The translations under genes and the position numbers were made by a program. 64,000 nt of DNA from Zeus faber (taxonomy: Eukaryota; Chordata; Actinopteri; Zeiformes; Zeidae): positions 5,855,385-5,919,384 of the forward strand of contig OY482847.1 in assembly GCA_960531495.1 (NCBI GenBank), in the 5' to 3' direction. Positions within the stretch are counted from its first letter, which is position 1. Each line of letters begins with the position of its first letter. The notes under the pieces are model-generated. The model did no database searches, was not told the origin of the DNA, and saw only the letters and a list, made by a program, of their open reading frames with translations. Of the stretch, positions 51,560-63,210 are shown piece by piece.

Positions 51560-54500
51560 TGTTTTGTCAAGAGGCAGAGCACGTCAACAACCTGCTCTTT
51601 AGAGGGAAGATTTATTATCAATCCCTGACCTCTCAAACCTTTCGACCACTCTAATGACATGACTGGAGCTCTAGCGCTCTGAATTATTTCCACCACCTTA
51701 ATGGGTAAACCTTTGTTTAATAGCTGGTCCTGCTCAGGGGCCAGATTCCACTTGTGAGAAGTGGAATGGAAGCTTTTCCCCGCTGCTGCTTCAGGAAGTC
51801 CGACCGAAGAAGCAGCACCCACAGTGTATCCACGATGAGGGACCTCAGGTCAGCAAACCTAGTCTGTGCCGGCCACCAAGGTGCCACCAGAACAAGTTCC
51901 ACCCCGTCCTCCCTCACTATGTCCAGCACCTGCTGCCACAGTGGAAGGGGAGGGAATGCATGCAGACGAGCCTGAGGCCAGTTGTGAGCCATTGCATCGT
52001 AGCCCAATGGGGGGGGGGGGGGTCGTCGTTTTGAATGAAGTACCATAGAGGACAATGTGTGTCGTGAAGCGAACAGATCTACCTTTGCTCAGCCAAATAG
52101 ACGGCAGATCATGTCCATGACCAGCGGATGAATGTGCCAATTCAATGCTTGCGACCATCCCCTTGATAATAAGTCCACTCCGAGGTTCTGCCTGCCCTGA
52201 ATGTGAGATGCTGACAGGGAACAAAGGTGGGAATGGGCCCACAGCAAAATCCTTGATGTCACTCTGACGACTGATATAAGCAATAGTCTCGAACGTGTAG
52301 GAATGTATCAGGACGTGGTGTGCCCCCAGCTGCAGTGCGGTGTATAACAGGGCCACCTCGACTGCCTCCAATTTCAACACATCAATGTGCCAGGTCTCGT
52401 GGGCCCCCCAGCATCCACTGACCATCCGGCACTCACAAACAGCACTCTAGCCGCCATTTTCACCAGACCCAGCCGGCCACCTTTCACCAGGTTGCCGGGG
52501 ATCAGCCAAAGCCTCGACACTGCTGCGTAATGGTCAGTACCCGGGAGAGCTCCCTGGATGGATGCACCCGTTGTTTTATTAACAAAGGATGCAGGGGTCT
52601 CATCCTGAACAGACCCAGTGGGAATGCGCCTCAGGCAGCTGCCATCAGTCTTAGCAGGACCATAACAAGACGTGCCCTAGCGACCTTGCATAGGGACAGT
52701 GTGTGAGCTACAGTGACCACAGCCAACCTCGTTGTCAGTCGTACGTGCATCGACCGTGAGTCCAGATCGAAAGCCAAGTACACAGTGCGCTGGTCTGTAA
52801 CCAAAGCGCTTTTTTTCCAATTCACCAGAAAACCTAGGTTGCAGAGGTGGTCGAGCAGCGCACCCACGTCGGAGTGTGGCAACTCTCTTGACTTTGCTAT
52901 TATCAGGAGATCGTTCAGATATGACAGAACCTTTATTCCCTAGGAGGGGAAATAGCCACCTCCGCATAAAGAGACTGAAAGGGAGAACCCAAGACAAAAA
53001 AAAACAACTTTTTTTCTGGAATGAGGAAATATCTACTGAAAAAAAAACAACGCAGTTTCCCTCCCTGTCCACTACTGGGTGAATGTCACCCTCCTCCAAC
53101 AAGGACTGGATTTGGTGACAGACATTGAGTCCAAGACATCCATCTGTGTGACTCCAGCAAATGGCGGTGGACAGAGGGTGAACTGCAGCGCATAGCCTTT
53201 TCGTATTGTCCTCTCTACCCAGGAAGAAACTGTGCATGCATGTCTCAATCGGCTCACACAAACGGACAGGCATGCTTTGATTTTTGGCAGCTGTGGCACC
53301 AGGGCGGACTCAACCACAAATTAAGCCTCCAGCCACATTTCACGTCTCTGAGTGGACAGGGGGCCTCGATAAACACACTTTGAAAACACACTGGAGGGAG
53401 CGAGGGTAAATACAGACTGTGTCTATTTTGTGTACATTGACCGCATGGCTTTCATTTCCACAGGACTTGGTACAGTGGAATGTCTCACCACCGAAGCCTG
53501 CAGCTGCTGAGGATAGCAGAAAGGATTCCTGTTCCAGCCCTTCTTCCCATCAGCAGGGGGAGGCTGGGGCGTCTCCTGAGCCGGAGCCAGTCCGCTCTGG
53601 GTTAGCAACGTTTTTGGGGACCGTCTAGTTCCCAACTGCTACCACGATGAGAGGGTGTTCTCCTGTTCTCCCAGATCTATAAGAGCATGTAGTTCCTCAA
53701 TGACACAACTTCTTCTGCTGCTGCTTGAATTTGTTGGTCATGATGACCCCAAACAGGCCCGACACCTTCACCGGAGTGTTCAGGAGCGTGTTCTGATCCT
53801 CCCCAGATATCTGGACCGGTTCAGGCATTGGTGGGGCTGCGTCACCACCGAAAATCCCATCACACGCTCTGTATCTTGTTCTGCACCCTTTGCCATCAGG
53901 TCGAAGTCAGTGGCCTTGCGCAGTTCCACCTATGTCTCGGGGGTGGCCTTCCTCTCCAGCTCCCGGAGGAGCTCGGCCTGGGAGGCCTGCAGCAGGCAGA
54001 CGTTGTTCAGCAGTGCTGCAGCCTGGCCCCTGGCCTTTTAGGACTTCTCCACCAGATTAGCCTTGGACGGTAGCAGAGGCTTTTTCACGGTGAGGGAGGG
54101 GCACAGGTGGGCCACTACCGCATCCTCCGGGAGGGGAATAGCCAGGCAGCCCAACTCCAGCTCGGTGCCAAGGGTCGACCATTAGTTGAACACCGGGATG
54201 GGGGAGCACGTCTTGTATGGAGCGCCCCACAACAACCTCACCTCCTTGGTGTAATCCGCCAGCACCGGAAGCGGATGCAGGCAGAGAGGCCGGTCCCAAC
54301 CTTCATTAGATATGCCCTGGCCAGAATGGAGAGAGCAGCGGGTTCGGAGTCTACCCCCGGGATACCCAGCTTCGCCACAGCGTTGTCCAGGAGGCGCAAC
54401 AGCTCCTGGAGGAAAGGCCCCTGGGACGGTTTGTGAGCAGCACCGTGTGCCTCCTCACCTGGCTCTTCTCAGTACCCCTCCTCCTCTTCCTCAGAGCCCC

Positions 54501-54590
54501 ACTGGGCTGCGTGGGAGTCCCGCCACTTCTGGTGCGTGGCCAACTCCTCCTTATTCCAAAGTGCCACAGAAAATCTTGCAGCCATTTTGT
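51560..54590 (-). pseudogene. DIRS-type retrotransposon remnant (gag, reverse transcriptase, RNase H)
   Basis: Minus-strand order 5' to 3'. Gag-like region starts MAARFSVALW at 54585, with GLFGVIMTNK further on. The reverse transcriptase start VERTIRKGYALQF lies near 53200, then KVLSYLNDLLIIAKSREL at about 52880-52930, HLCNLGFLVNWKKSALV and RLMAAA...PLGLFRMRPLHP. RNase H follows with WHIDVLKLEAVEVAL and AYISRQSDI (about 52260-52400), then HIQGRQNLGVDLLSRG and the DIRS-typical YDAMAHNWPQARLHAFPPLP and VELVLVAPWWPAQTRF. Frames shift and stop codons occur throughout. No tyrosine recombinase is found; the sequence ends at family A copy 3. The reverse transcriptase has YLND where YLDD is expected. 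Confidence 0.8.
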
Positions 54591-55350
54591 GTGAAACTTC
54601 AAACCTCAAAAACCTACATTTCGTGGATTTGAGCTATTTCTCTATGCAATTGAATGGAAGTGATCCTCCAAATATGGTGACCAGAGTCCATAGTAACCCA
54701 GAGCAACCATCAAACTTCACATTCCCTCTAGCCAAATTACCCACACTACTCCTCCCACAATTTCGAATGACATACACCGAAAATATTTTGACTTGAATTT
54801 TGACTCGTATTGTTTCAACAGAAACAGGTGATATCAATTCATTTGAATTCAAATTGAATCGACTGCCCTATATGTACCAGCAGCAACCTTGTTGTTGTAT
54901 GTTTTTGTGTAGCAATAGAAATGTAATATTTGGCATGGAGAATACAGTTTTACCAAGTCAATTAAATAAATGTAGAAAGTATTTTAGCATATAATGGGAA
55001 AAGGTAGCCACATCTGCTTTAAAGGTTTTTGACTTTAGGAGCCCAAGAAACAAGCTCGAGAAACCCCCTATTGGAGTTGAAGAACCAGACAAACAGAACA
55101 GCGGCACTGTCAGGGTGTCCTGTCTGATTCCGGGCCCACCCGTCCATCACAAGTCTCTCCTCCTGTCTGGATACTCCGCTGACACATGTCAACAAAACCA
55201 CGACTGCAATGACACTTGACAAACAAAGCAGATCGCCTGCCTGTACGTTTGGAACACTTTGAAGCCGACTTTGATTTCCTCAAACGCAGGCAGATTTACC
55301 CCGTGTCAAGCAGATCAAGACCAACACTCACAGGATTGGATGGAAAGATT

Positions 55351-55459
<109 letters not shown>

Positions 55460-55484
55460 TACAAATACCTAGACACACATGAAC

Positions 55485-55518
55485 ACCCCCCCCCCCCGCC
55501 CCCCGCCCCCCGCCCCCC
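55485..55518 (+). repeat. C-rich run with G-quadruplex potential on sense strand
   Basis: C runs of at least six bases separated by single G. The minus (ITFG1 sense) strand therefore has four or more G runs with one-base loops. Confidence 0.9.
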
Positions 55519-55701
55519 AATATGTTTCGAGAGGGTATTGACTATCTGTGCCAGTGTTGATGAGATTGTAGTGTGATTGAACGGCATTGCTTGGCTGATT
55601 GCAAGATGTCATGATTAAATCTGTGTGTGTATGTTTCCGAGACCTGATTGACGCTTGAATATGGTCATTTCCAAGTTTTTGATGTGATTCCTCCTCTTCT
55701 G

Positions 55702-55751
55702 ACGCACGCACGCACGCGTGCACGCGCACGCGCACGCACACGCACACGCAC

Positions 55752-55809
<58 letters not shown>

Positions 55810-55823
55810 ACACGCACACGCGC
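55702..55823 (+). repeat. (CA)n with CG variants
   Basis: CACG and CGCG units flank a pure CA core (about 55755-55799): alternating purine-pyrimidine throughout. Confidence 0.95.
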
Positions 55824-55940
55824 CTGAAATGTCCCTGAATTTCTACTGTTAAGAATTGTGTGAAAGAAACCCCCAAAAAGAATAACATAGAAGATAACTT
55901 TAATTTACTACCACATCAAGCACTGTTGTTATAATGTAGG

Positions 55941-56850
55941 ATAGACACCAATCAGCCACAACATAAAACCACTGACCAGTGAAGTGAAAAACATTGATCA
56001 TTTGGTTCCAGTGGCACCTGTCAAGGGGTGGGATATATTAGGCAGCAAGTGAACAGTCAGTTGTTGAAGTTGATGTGTTGGAAGCAGAAAAATGGTCAAG
56101 CGTAAGGATCTGAGCCTCTTTGACAAGGACCACATTGTGATGCTAGACGACTGGGTCGGAGCATCTCCAAGACGACAGGTCTTGTGGGGTGTTTCTGGTA
56201 TGCAGTGGTTAGCTACCAAAAGTGGTGCAAGGAAGGACAATTGGTGAACCGGCGACGGGGTCATGGGCGCCCATGGGCTCATTGATGCACGTGGGGAGTG
56301 AAGTCCAGCCTGTCTGGTCCGACCCCACAGAAGAGCTACCGTAGCACAAACTGGTGAAAAAGTGAATGCTGCTATGATAGAAAGATGTCAGAACATACAG
56401 TGCATCACAGCTTGCTGCGTATGGGGCTGTGTAACCACAGAGCGGTCACAGTGTCCATGCTGACCCCTATCCATCGCCGAAAGCACCTACAATGGACACG
56501 TGAGCGTCAGAACTGGACCATGGAGCAATGGAAGAAGGTGGCCTGGTCTGATGAATCACGATTTTTTCCTACATCATGTGGATGAGCGGGGTTAGGGTCT
56601 GATCCATTGGAGCGTCTGTGGGATGTGCTGGAACAACAAGCCCGATCCATGGGCTCCATCCTCGCAAATTCCAGGACTTAAAGGATCTGCTGCAAACGTC
56701 TTGGTGCCAGATACCACAGGACACCTTCAGAGTCTGGTGGAGTCCATGTCTCCACAGGTCACAGCTGTTTTGGTGGAACGAGGGGGAGCTACACAATATT
56801 AGTGATTATTAGTGGCGGTTTTAATGTTGTGGATGTTCTCTCTCTTGGTG
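55941..56850 (+). mobile_element. Tc1-like transposon, internally deleted
   Basis: Opens tagacaccaatcagccacaa and closes ggatgttctctctcttggtg, decayed inverted ends of the fish element whose ends read caccgatcagccataac. The leader contains gaacagtcagttgttgaagt. The centre of the transposase is deleted near 56582. Confidence 0.85.
56092..56802 (+). pseudogene. Tc1 transposase pseudogene with central deletion
   Basis: Starts MVKRKDLSLFDKDHIVM and then loses frame. NWTMEQWKKVAWSDESRF near 56508-56562 holds the first catalytic Asp. The sequence then jumps at about 56582 from the HHVDG-like block to the ERLWDVLEQQ block near the C-terminus, so the second Asp region is absent. The end reads LHNI/TQY and stops with TAG at 56800. 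Confidence 0.88.
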
Positions 56851-57251
56851 TATATTTCCCTTTATCATGACTAGTATTAGTGGAGTAATGCAGGACATGG
56901 GTAGCCCTTCCATGTCTACGACTGTAGTAGTACTGCATAATACATATCGACATGGTCAAGGCTTGTAGTACTTGTATTGTATGATGGAAAGCGCTGCAGT
57001 ACCATTGCTTCCCAAAGTCCCACATGTGGAACCTGGGATTTTTAGTTGGGAAAAAGAAAAATCGGAAACCTGACCCATAGCTGCCAGCTGCATGTGGGAT
57101 GGCTGCTAGTGAGCTACAAAATACATAATATATTGTTTCAGTTAAATAAGAGAACTAAGTGGTTGCCCCTTTTGCACAAATGTGAACCTTTCCCTGATAA
57201 ATGATAGATAAGTGATTATAAACATCTTGTATATTCCTGAATGCATGTATT

Positions 57252-57405
<154 letters not shown>

Positions 57406-57406
57406 G

Positions 57407-57434
57407 AGAAGTACACACATGTGTGTGTACTTCT
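57407..57434. repeat. 13-bp-arm perfect hairpin
   Basis: agaagtacacaca and tgtgtgtacttct around a 2-nt loop (tg), at the edge of the (CA)n tract. Confidence 0.85.
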
Positions 57435-58133
57435 AGAGAAGTAGTTTTTCCATGGCTGCTGAATGGTACGATCTTATCTGCCGTTTGGAATTCACCTCAG
57501 AATCCCTCTGAGTGTATAGAAAATACCTTGCTCCTAGCTCTCTCGTGCTCCCTCTTTCTGTCTCTCTCTCACTATGTCCCAATTACCTTGTGGTTCACCC
57601 CATTGGTAAAACCGCAACACTGACTCTGGCTTGGCCACAGAGAAACAGCAAGGGGATAAGGAAGGAAAAGGAAAAAAAAAAAAACAGAAATGTAATTAAA
57701 ACGAGTGCCACGGAAGGAAGAGTGCAGCGGTCTATGACCGATAGAAGCAAACGGGTTGAACTGAAGAGCACTGTGGGATTAGTGGGCTGGGGGTGGGGGG
57801 CTTGTGCTATGAGGATGCCAGGGAATAGATCCCCAGTGTTAGTGTGTCGATGTCAGTGTGTGTACAAAAGCCAGCGTGTTAGTATATGCGTGTGTGTAGT
57901 GTGTACTGTATCACGCATGTATTCAGTATGCACAGCTCCTTGTGTTTGCATACGTCGGTGTGTTTGGAGACACAACACCGCAGAGGCCAAAGGATTGATT
58001 GTAATATGATGTATAGACGAGGGATGAGGGGCGCCGGGAGATGGAGACAGCAGCAACAAGAGGATGGAAGAAAGAAAGAGAGAGCGAGACACAGAGAGAG
58101 AAATATAATTATTTCTACCGGGTGTGCCCCCCC

Positions 58134-58178
58134 CTCCCTCCCTCCCTCCCTCCCTCCCTCCCTCCCTCCCTCCCTCCT
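58134..58178 (+). repeat. (CCCT)n microsatellite
   Basis: About 11 CCCT units. Confidence 0.95.
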
Positions 58179-59280
58179 TTATTCCAACTATATTCCCATC
58201 ATTCATTTCATGAGGTAGAAGACCAATTTCAACAAAGTTAAGCAACATCAACTCATCGAATCTAAATAAGCAGATATCTTTACATTGTGCCCTACTTTCA
58301 ACAGCAGTTATTGGAGGAAAGAACAGAAAAGAACACAACAGAGAACAGAGAAAACAAAAACCCTAAATCTAAATCAGTGAAACTAAACCATGTTGCAATG
58401 GTGTTATAAAGTGGATGTTGCTTCTGGATGTAAGAAAAACCCTTTGTTTTCCCCCAGACGGTGCTTTGTGGCTATTTGGACTTTTCCAAGCCTTGAATGG
58501 GCATGGCATGGGAATCATGGGTAAAACAAACGAGCATTGGCATTTGGAAAACAAAAAGCCGAGACATACACTGTACACACCAGCTAGTGGACGAGTGACA
58601 AAGGACACAGCATCAAGTATCTTTCCAATCACCAGGCTTCATTGTCTGCACCATGAGAAAATTAACTCAAAATTAACTGTATACAAACCTTTAACGCTGC
58701 TATAGAAGATTTTAAAATCTGTGACAATTTAAAATCAACTTATTGCACCAATTCAATTCAGAGAACAATTTTTTTTTAAGCACAGTTTACTCCGAAAAAA
58801 AAGTTGGAACACAGGTAACAAAAAGCTGTGACTGTAGTATATTTTAGCCATCTACCAGACTGCAGGGATTCATTGTTGCATCATTCTGTAGTTATCATTC
58901 AAAATAAAAGGCCCTTAAATATCCACATATCATTACTATCGCAGTTACCCCTCCCTTGACCTGGGGAATTAAAAAAAAATCCCAGTTTAAAAGTCACCAT
59001 TTTATACACTGCAGATTATATAGATAGATAGATGTTACAATGGGAGGCAAAACATTGGTGGTTAACAAACTGACATCAACAAGGCAACCGTTGAAAACAT
59101 TTTGCTCTCCCAACTTTGTCCCTCTCTCTCCCTCCCTCTCTCGTTCATCTGATCAACATTCCTGCAGTCCCCCGGTCGCCCCTATCAGTCGCTGGGCAAA
59201 GCGTCCCCTCTTCCTTCTTCCCCCCTGCCTTTCCCCGCTCTGTTTCCCTCCAAGTGTTCCTTCCTCTGTTTAAGACAGCG

Positions 59281-59318
59281 CCTCTCTCTCTCTCTCTCTC
59301 CCTCTCTCTCTCTCTCTC
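59281..59318 (+). repeat. (CT)n microsatellite
   Basis: CT with one CC interruption. Confidence 0.95.
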
Positions 59319-59755
59319 ATAAGATAGACTAGCGTGCAGTTTGGCGCCTCAGTCTGATGAATTTCAACTAGTACACCCCGCCCCCGCCCCCGCCTTCCCT
59401 CACCACCACCAGTCTGTATCTTCTTCCATCCCCAGAATGTTAACTAGCGGAGGCAGCGGCAGCACACGGCTCAAAGCTCTGCAGATCTCTCGGGTGTGGA
59501 CATCGAATGGGGAAGAAGAAGAGTAAGAAGAGGGGAGGGGGCGATCTGATCACGTGGTGGCAGGAGACTGGTGCACATGTGCATGTACGAACATGTGCAC
59601 ACGTAAGCCCAATTTTGCGAACGAAGCTTGCGGCCTGAGCGAGGGTGAAAGAGCAAGGGGGAGAGAAAACTTGTGGCGAGGATGCAGGGAAAGGTGGCAG
59701 AAAGGGGAGAGAGACAGAGAGAGAGAGAGAGACAACAGAGATGCTGAGATGTTAC

Positions 59756-59805
59756 CTTGTTGATCCAAGTCTCAAAACGAGGCCCTTGGGTCGTCAGGAA
59801 CAAAT
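59756..59805 (-). CDS. itfg1: ITFG1 internal exon (ectodomain, 50 nt)
   Basis: Short coding exon on the minus strand. It reads D-LFLTTQGPRFETWINK, with the first base of the Asp codon supplied by the previous exon (phase 1 start, phase 0 end). The acceptor is a good pyrimidine run ending ctgcag at 59806-59811; the donor is gtaaca at 59755. The residues match the ADLFLTT...W.N stretch of vertebrate ITFG1 as I recall it, and the next exon continues in frame as QGNF, where mammals have DGNF. ITFG1 is a type I membrane protein with an FG-GAP beta-propeller ectodomain, linked to cell adhesion and reported as a secreted T-cell modulator. The segment is some residues shorter than I recall for mammals. 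The upstream exon was not found before the window end, so it probably lies beyond 64000. Confidence 0.85.
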
Positions 59806-59899
59806 CTGCAGGGAGGGAGAGCAGAGGGAAGGGGCAGAGCACAAGATCAACACATGTGATTGTGTGCACAGCCAATCAGTCCAAAAGGGCTGGGTAGGA

Positions 59900-60005
59900 T
59901 CTCGCAACTCAATTCGATTTTGATTTAAAGGATCACGATTCGATTCAATCTGACATTGATGAGATGGCTCGAGATGTGATACTATATCGATGTGTTGACA
60001 TTTTT
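59900..60005. repeat. Possible DNA-transposon-like fragment
   Basis: caattcgattttgatttaaa, cacgattcgattcaatctg and gatactatatcgatgtgttg are typical words of an AT-rich repeat common in fishes; compare 20990-21070. Confidence 0.35.
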
Positions 60006-60066
60006 AACATAATGAAAATTGGTACTTTGCAGTATTTTTTTTTCCAGTTCATCCTGCCTTCAGAAC

Positions 60067-60198
<132 letters not shown>

Positions 60199-60939
60199 GT
60201 CATGGTCTTTAGTGCTGGATGAGAAACCATAGCTGCTTTGTAGTTTAATCTGTCTAGCTCTAGTTGTTCTTTTTGGGAAGTCTTGGGGCGTTGGTTTGGT
60301 AAAGTAGCCATAGGAACAGCGCTATATTATGACTGAGATGATTTGGACTGGCGGGGTTGCCTAATCTGCAGGGTGAAATGCAACCTTCCAGGGTAGTGGC
60401 ATTCATATTTATTTATTTAATTTATCGTAGTCTCATTTTCAAGGGTGACCTGGTAAGGAAGGCAATGACAGTCAGTAAAGAAAACATATAATGTGGGCGG
60501 CACAATACTCAGATACACAGTAAGCATGTTTAGTGTATAGTATGCAGTGTATATACTGTATATAGAGTATATTTACTGCATTCACATACAAAAACTGACG
60601 ATTGCAATGCAGACATAAATCAGCATTGCATTACAGTTCTTGTTAGCACATCTTGTCATCAGGATACAAGATTTGAGAAAAACCATACTGCTGCAAGCGG
60701 AATATACATGCGTAATAAATAAAAATAAAATTAACTTCAGTATTGGAGAACATTGGGAACATTTCCTGAAAGCTGTCAAAGGCTCAGTTGGAGATCAATA
60801 GGATGGGTTTTTTGATTAATCCTGACCTTTCAATTAAGCAGCAGCTGTCATCACTGGAGCTGGGCTAGCATTTTAAAATACAGAACAGCTCAAACAAGAA
60901 AGTTCTTGAAAATAAGTAGGAGGGGAAGGAAGGAAAGTG

Positions 60940-61270
60940 TTGAAGAGCCTTGACTAAAAAACCAATACAATTTCACCGGGGCCTCCTAGAATCTTCTGCC
61001 TTTGGTCATGCTCCTAGCCAGCTGTATTGGAATTCTATAACCAGTGCTCGTACTCATATTCCTGGGCTTTGAAGGCTCAGCTGCAAGCTGTATTTGTAAT
61101 ATCTCCATACCGCTCCATGAGAAGACATTCTTCCACCTACAGCTGGATGTTCTTTGGGCTTGACTCTGCCACAGGAATTGCACAAGGGGGCAAGGCAAAT
61201 CTCTCTTATATGAGTTTTCAAGGCAACATCAACCAGCAAACATTGTTAAAAGAGGCAGAGGAATTTTAAA
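60940..61270. other. Unidentified sequence with open frames on both strands
   Basis: An 80-codon frame on plus (61027-61269) and 61-70-codon frames on minus, in non-repetitive sequence of balanced composition. No ITFG1 motif, no splice pair fitting the gene, and no domain I recognise. It could be a decayed retroelement piece or chance. Confidence 0.25.
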
Positions 61271-61948
61271 ACCTAAACAAGCCGTCCAGTTAAGCATAGC
61301 GATGTTATTATAGGATAATGTATTGATCACTGTTAAGGCTTTTCCATAGTGCACACGAAGAAGAGGGCGCTGGGGAAAAGTAATTCAAAGATATTAAGGA
61401 TCATTTCTAGTGGTAAAAGCAGTACCAGTACCTTTATTATGTCTCAACTGTGATGACTGGAACCTAAATGAAAGATTCTCCAGTAACAACTTAGGATGCA
61501 ACGTTAAGCAGTTTGTTATCAAAACCATTCGGTACGCCCCCTATGATTCAATACGCACACGTAAACCGCTGTATTGCGATATGACGCGTGAAGTACACCG
61601 GGCGCGTGGGTGCAGCATATGGGCGCGGTGTGCCGTGAGTGCCCTCTTCCTATTGAATCCACTGTTGCAGCTCCACTTGCCACGTCAGGCGTGCCGGGTC
61701 CGCGTTGGAGCCGCGCGGCATTTCTCTATTTTTGCGAGAGGTCTATTTCTTTTTTCAACTGCGCGCGGCGGCTATGCAGCCTTTTCAGTAGAAACACGGG
61801 ATACAACTACATAGAATTTTAGAATTGGAAATTGGAAAGGGTGCATTCAAAAAAGGTGTCCAGTCGGAAAAGAACGCCTGGGATGGTCATGTCCCTCTTT
61901 ATTATGAACTTCTCTTCAGACACTCTCTCTCTCTCGCTTCCACTTGCA

Positions 61949-62010
61949 CTAGTGTTGGGTCGTTTACGAACGATCCCGTTCTTTTCAACGGCATTTTGTA
62001 GGAATGAAGG
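61949..62010 (+). repeat. Possible hAT-like end
   Basis: tgttgggtcgtttacgaacg and cgttcttttcaacggc match the opening style of a common fish repeat (gttgggtcgttcgcgaacga). Confidence 0.4.
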
Positions 62011-62591
62011 GAATCAAGTCTTGCTGGGTGATGAACACTTATTTTTTTTGTCAAGTTTTACAGTTTTATGGTGTGTTGTCTGTTTAAGTTGCCGTCTCCT
62101 GCCACCGGCAAATGTCCCCCCTCTTTGTAAGAGTTTGCCTATGCTCCTCCCTCGCCGGGAGGTGCCTTGGCTGAAAAGGAGCGTACCCTGTCACATCAGG
62201 TTCACAAAGCTAAGGCACACACGCATTGGTCTGACCGTGAGGTTTATTTCAATAAGTTATTTTACTATTATTATATATGTGTGAAAAATACTGTTTATAC
62301 CTGTTTTACACAAAAATAAGTATTGTAGTACTGGTTTTATTTAAAAAAATGTTTTATTGTGAAACGTTTTTTAAATATTATATATACATGGATAAATAAA
62401 TATTATGGAAAATTAATATTTGAATTATCCACTATCCTGGACACCTCCCCTCCAATCAGATGAACTTATGCAAATTGAGGACAGTCATACACACAAAGCG
62501 TTACACTAGTTAGTTGTGGCAGACTACTATAAAAACATTTTTTACACCCTTTAACTTTTTAAAAAATATATATTTTTTCCCTTAAATATAA

Positions 62592-62664
62592 AGATACCGA
62601 AACCGTGGCCCCGAAACCGTGATACATACCAAACTGTGAGCCAGCTGTACCGTTGCATCCCTCG
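62592..62664 (-). repeat. hAT-like end fragment
   Basis: On the minus strand: gagggatgcaacggtacagc, then gtatgtatcacggtttcgg and ccacggtttcggtatc. This is the wording of a widespread fish DNA-transposon end (agggatgcaacggtac). Confidence 0.5.
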
Positions 62665-62964
62665 TAACAACCCTGTCTTAAGGACCACATCAAAACAACT
62701 TTCAGCCTTACATGGCTCCTAGTCAAACACAACGACAGCAAAGCCTCGTCCAAACATTCAAATGTTGCCTTGGCCTTGTTATCCTTGTTGGTGATAGATT
62801 TGATGTGTAGATATTGGACACGGACTCTAATGGAGTCTAACGGACTACTTGTTATGCTCACAATCTATAAATTTACAATCATATTAGGGCTGCCGCCTGA
62901 AAGTGGTTGAGTTGCCGCGTCCCCGCACGACATGGCACGTGGCACAGAGGAACGGGGCACATGT

Positions 62965-63210
62965 AGGGTTGGGTATCGTTAAAGATTACATTTTTTGACA
63001 ACTCTTACAGATACTGCTTATCGATCCGGTACTTTCGCGGTACTCTTATCGGTTCTTAAAAAAATATATATATATAAAAATTAAATCAAATTAAGAGCAG
63101 AATTAACACTGCTCTATTTTCTGCACGTAACGCATGGAGAGGGGGCAGTCGGGGTGCAACCTGCGCCCTCATCTCCTCGTGCAGCAGAGGGAGCCGTCCC
63201 CGCCCCCCTC
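62965..63210 (+). repeat. Fish repeat of the GGGTTGGGTATCG type
   Basis: gggttgggtatcgttaaaga, cttatcgatccggtacttt and cttatcggttctt, followed by gcacgtaacgcatg and a G-rich piece. Recognised as a common fish interspersed repeat; class uncertain. Confidence 0.45.

Noticed and set aside
51859-52425. 188-codon minus frame as a host gene
   Set aside because: It is the RNase H region of a broken DIRS retrotransposon.
57512-58009. 165-codon plus frame
   Set aside because: It spans CT-rich and unremarkable intron sequence with no domain; chance open frame.
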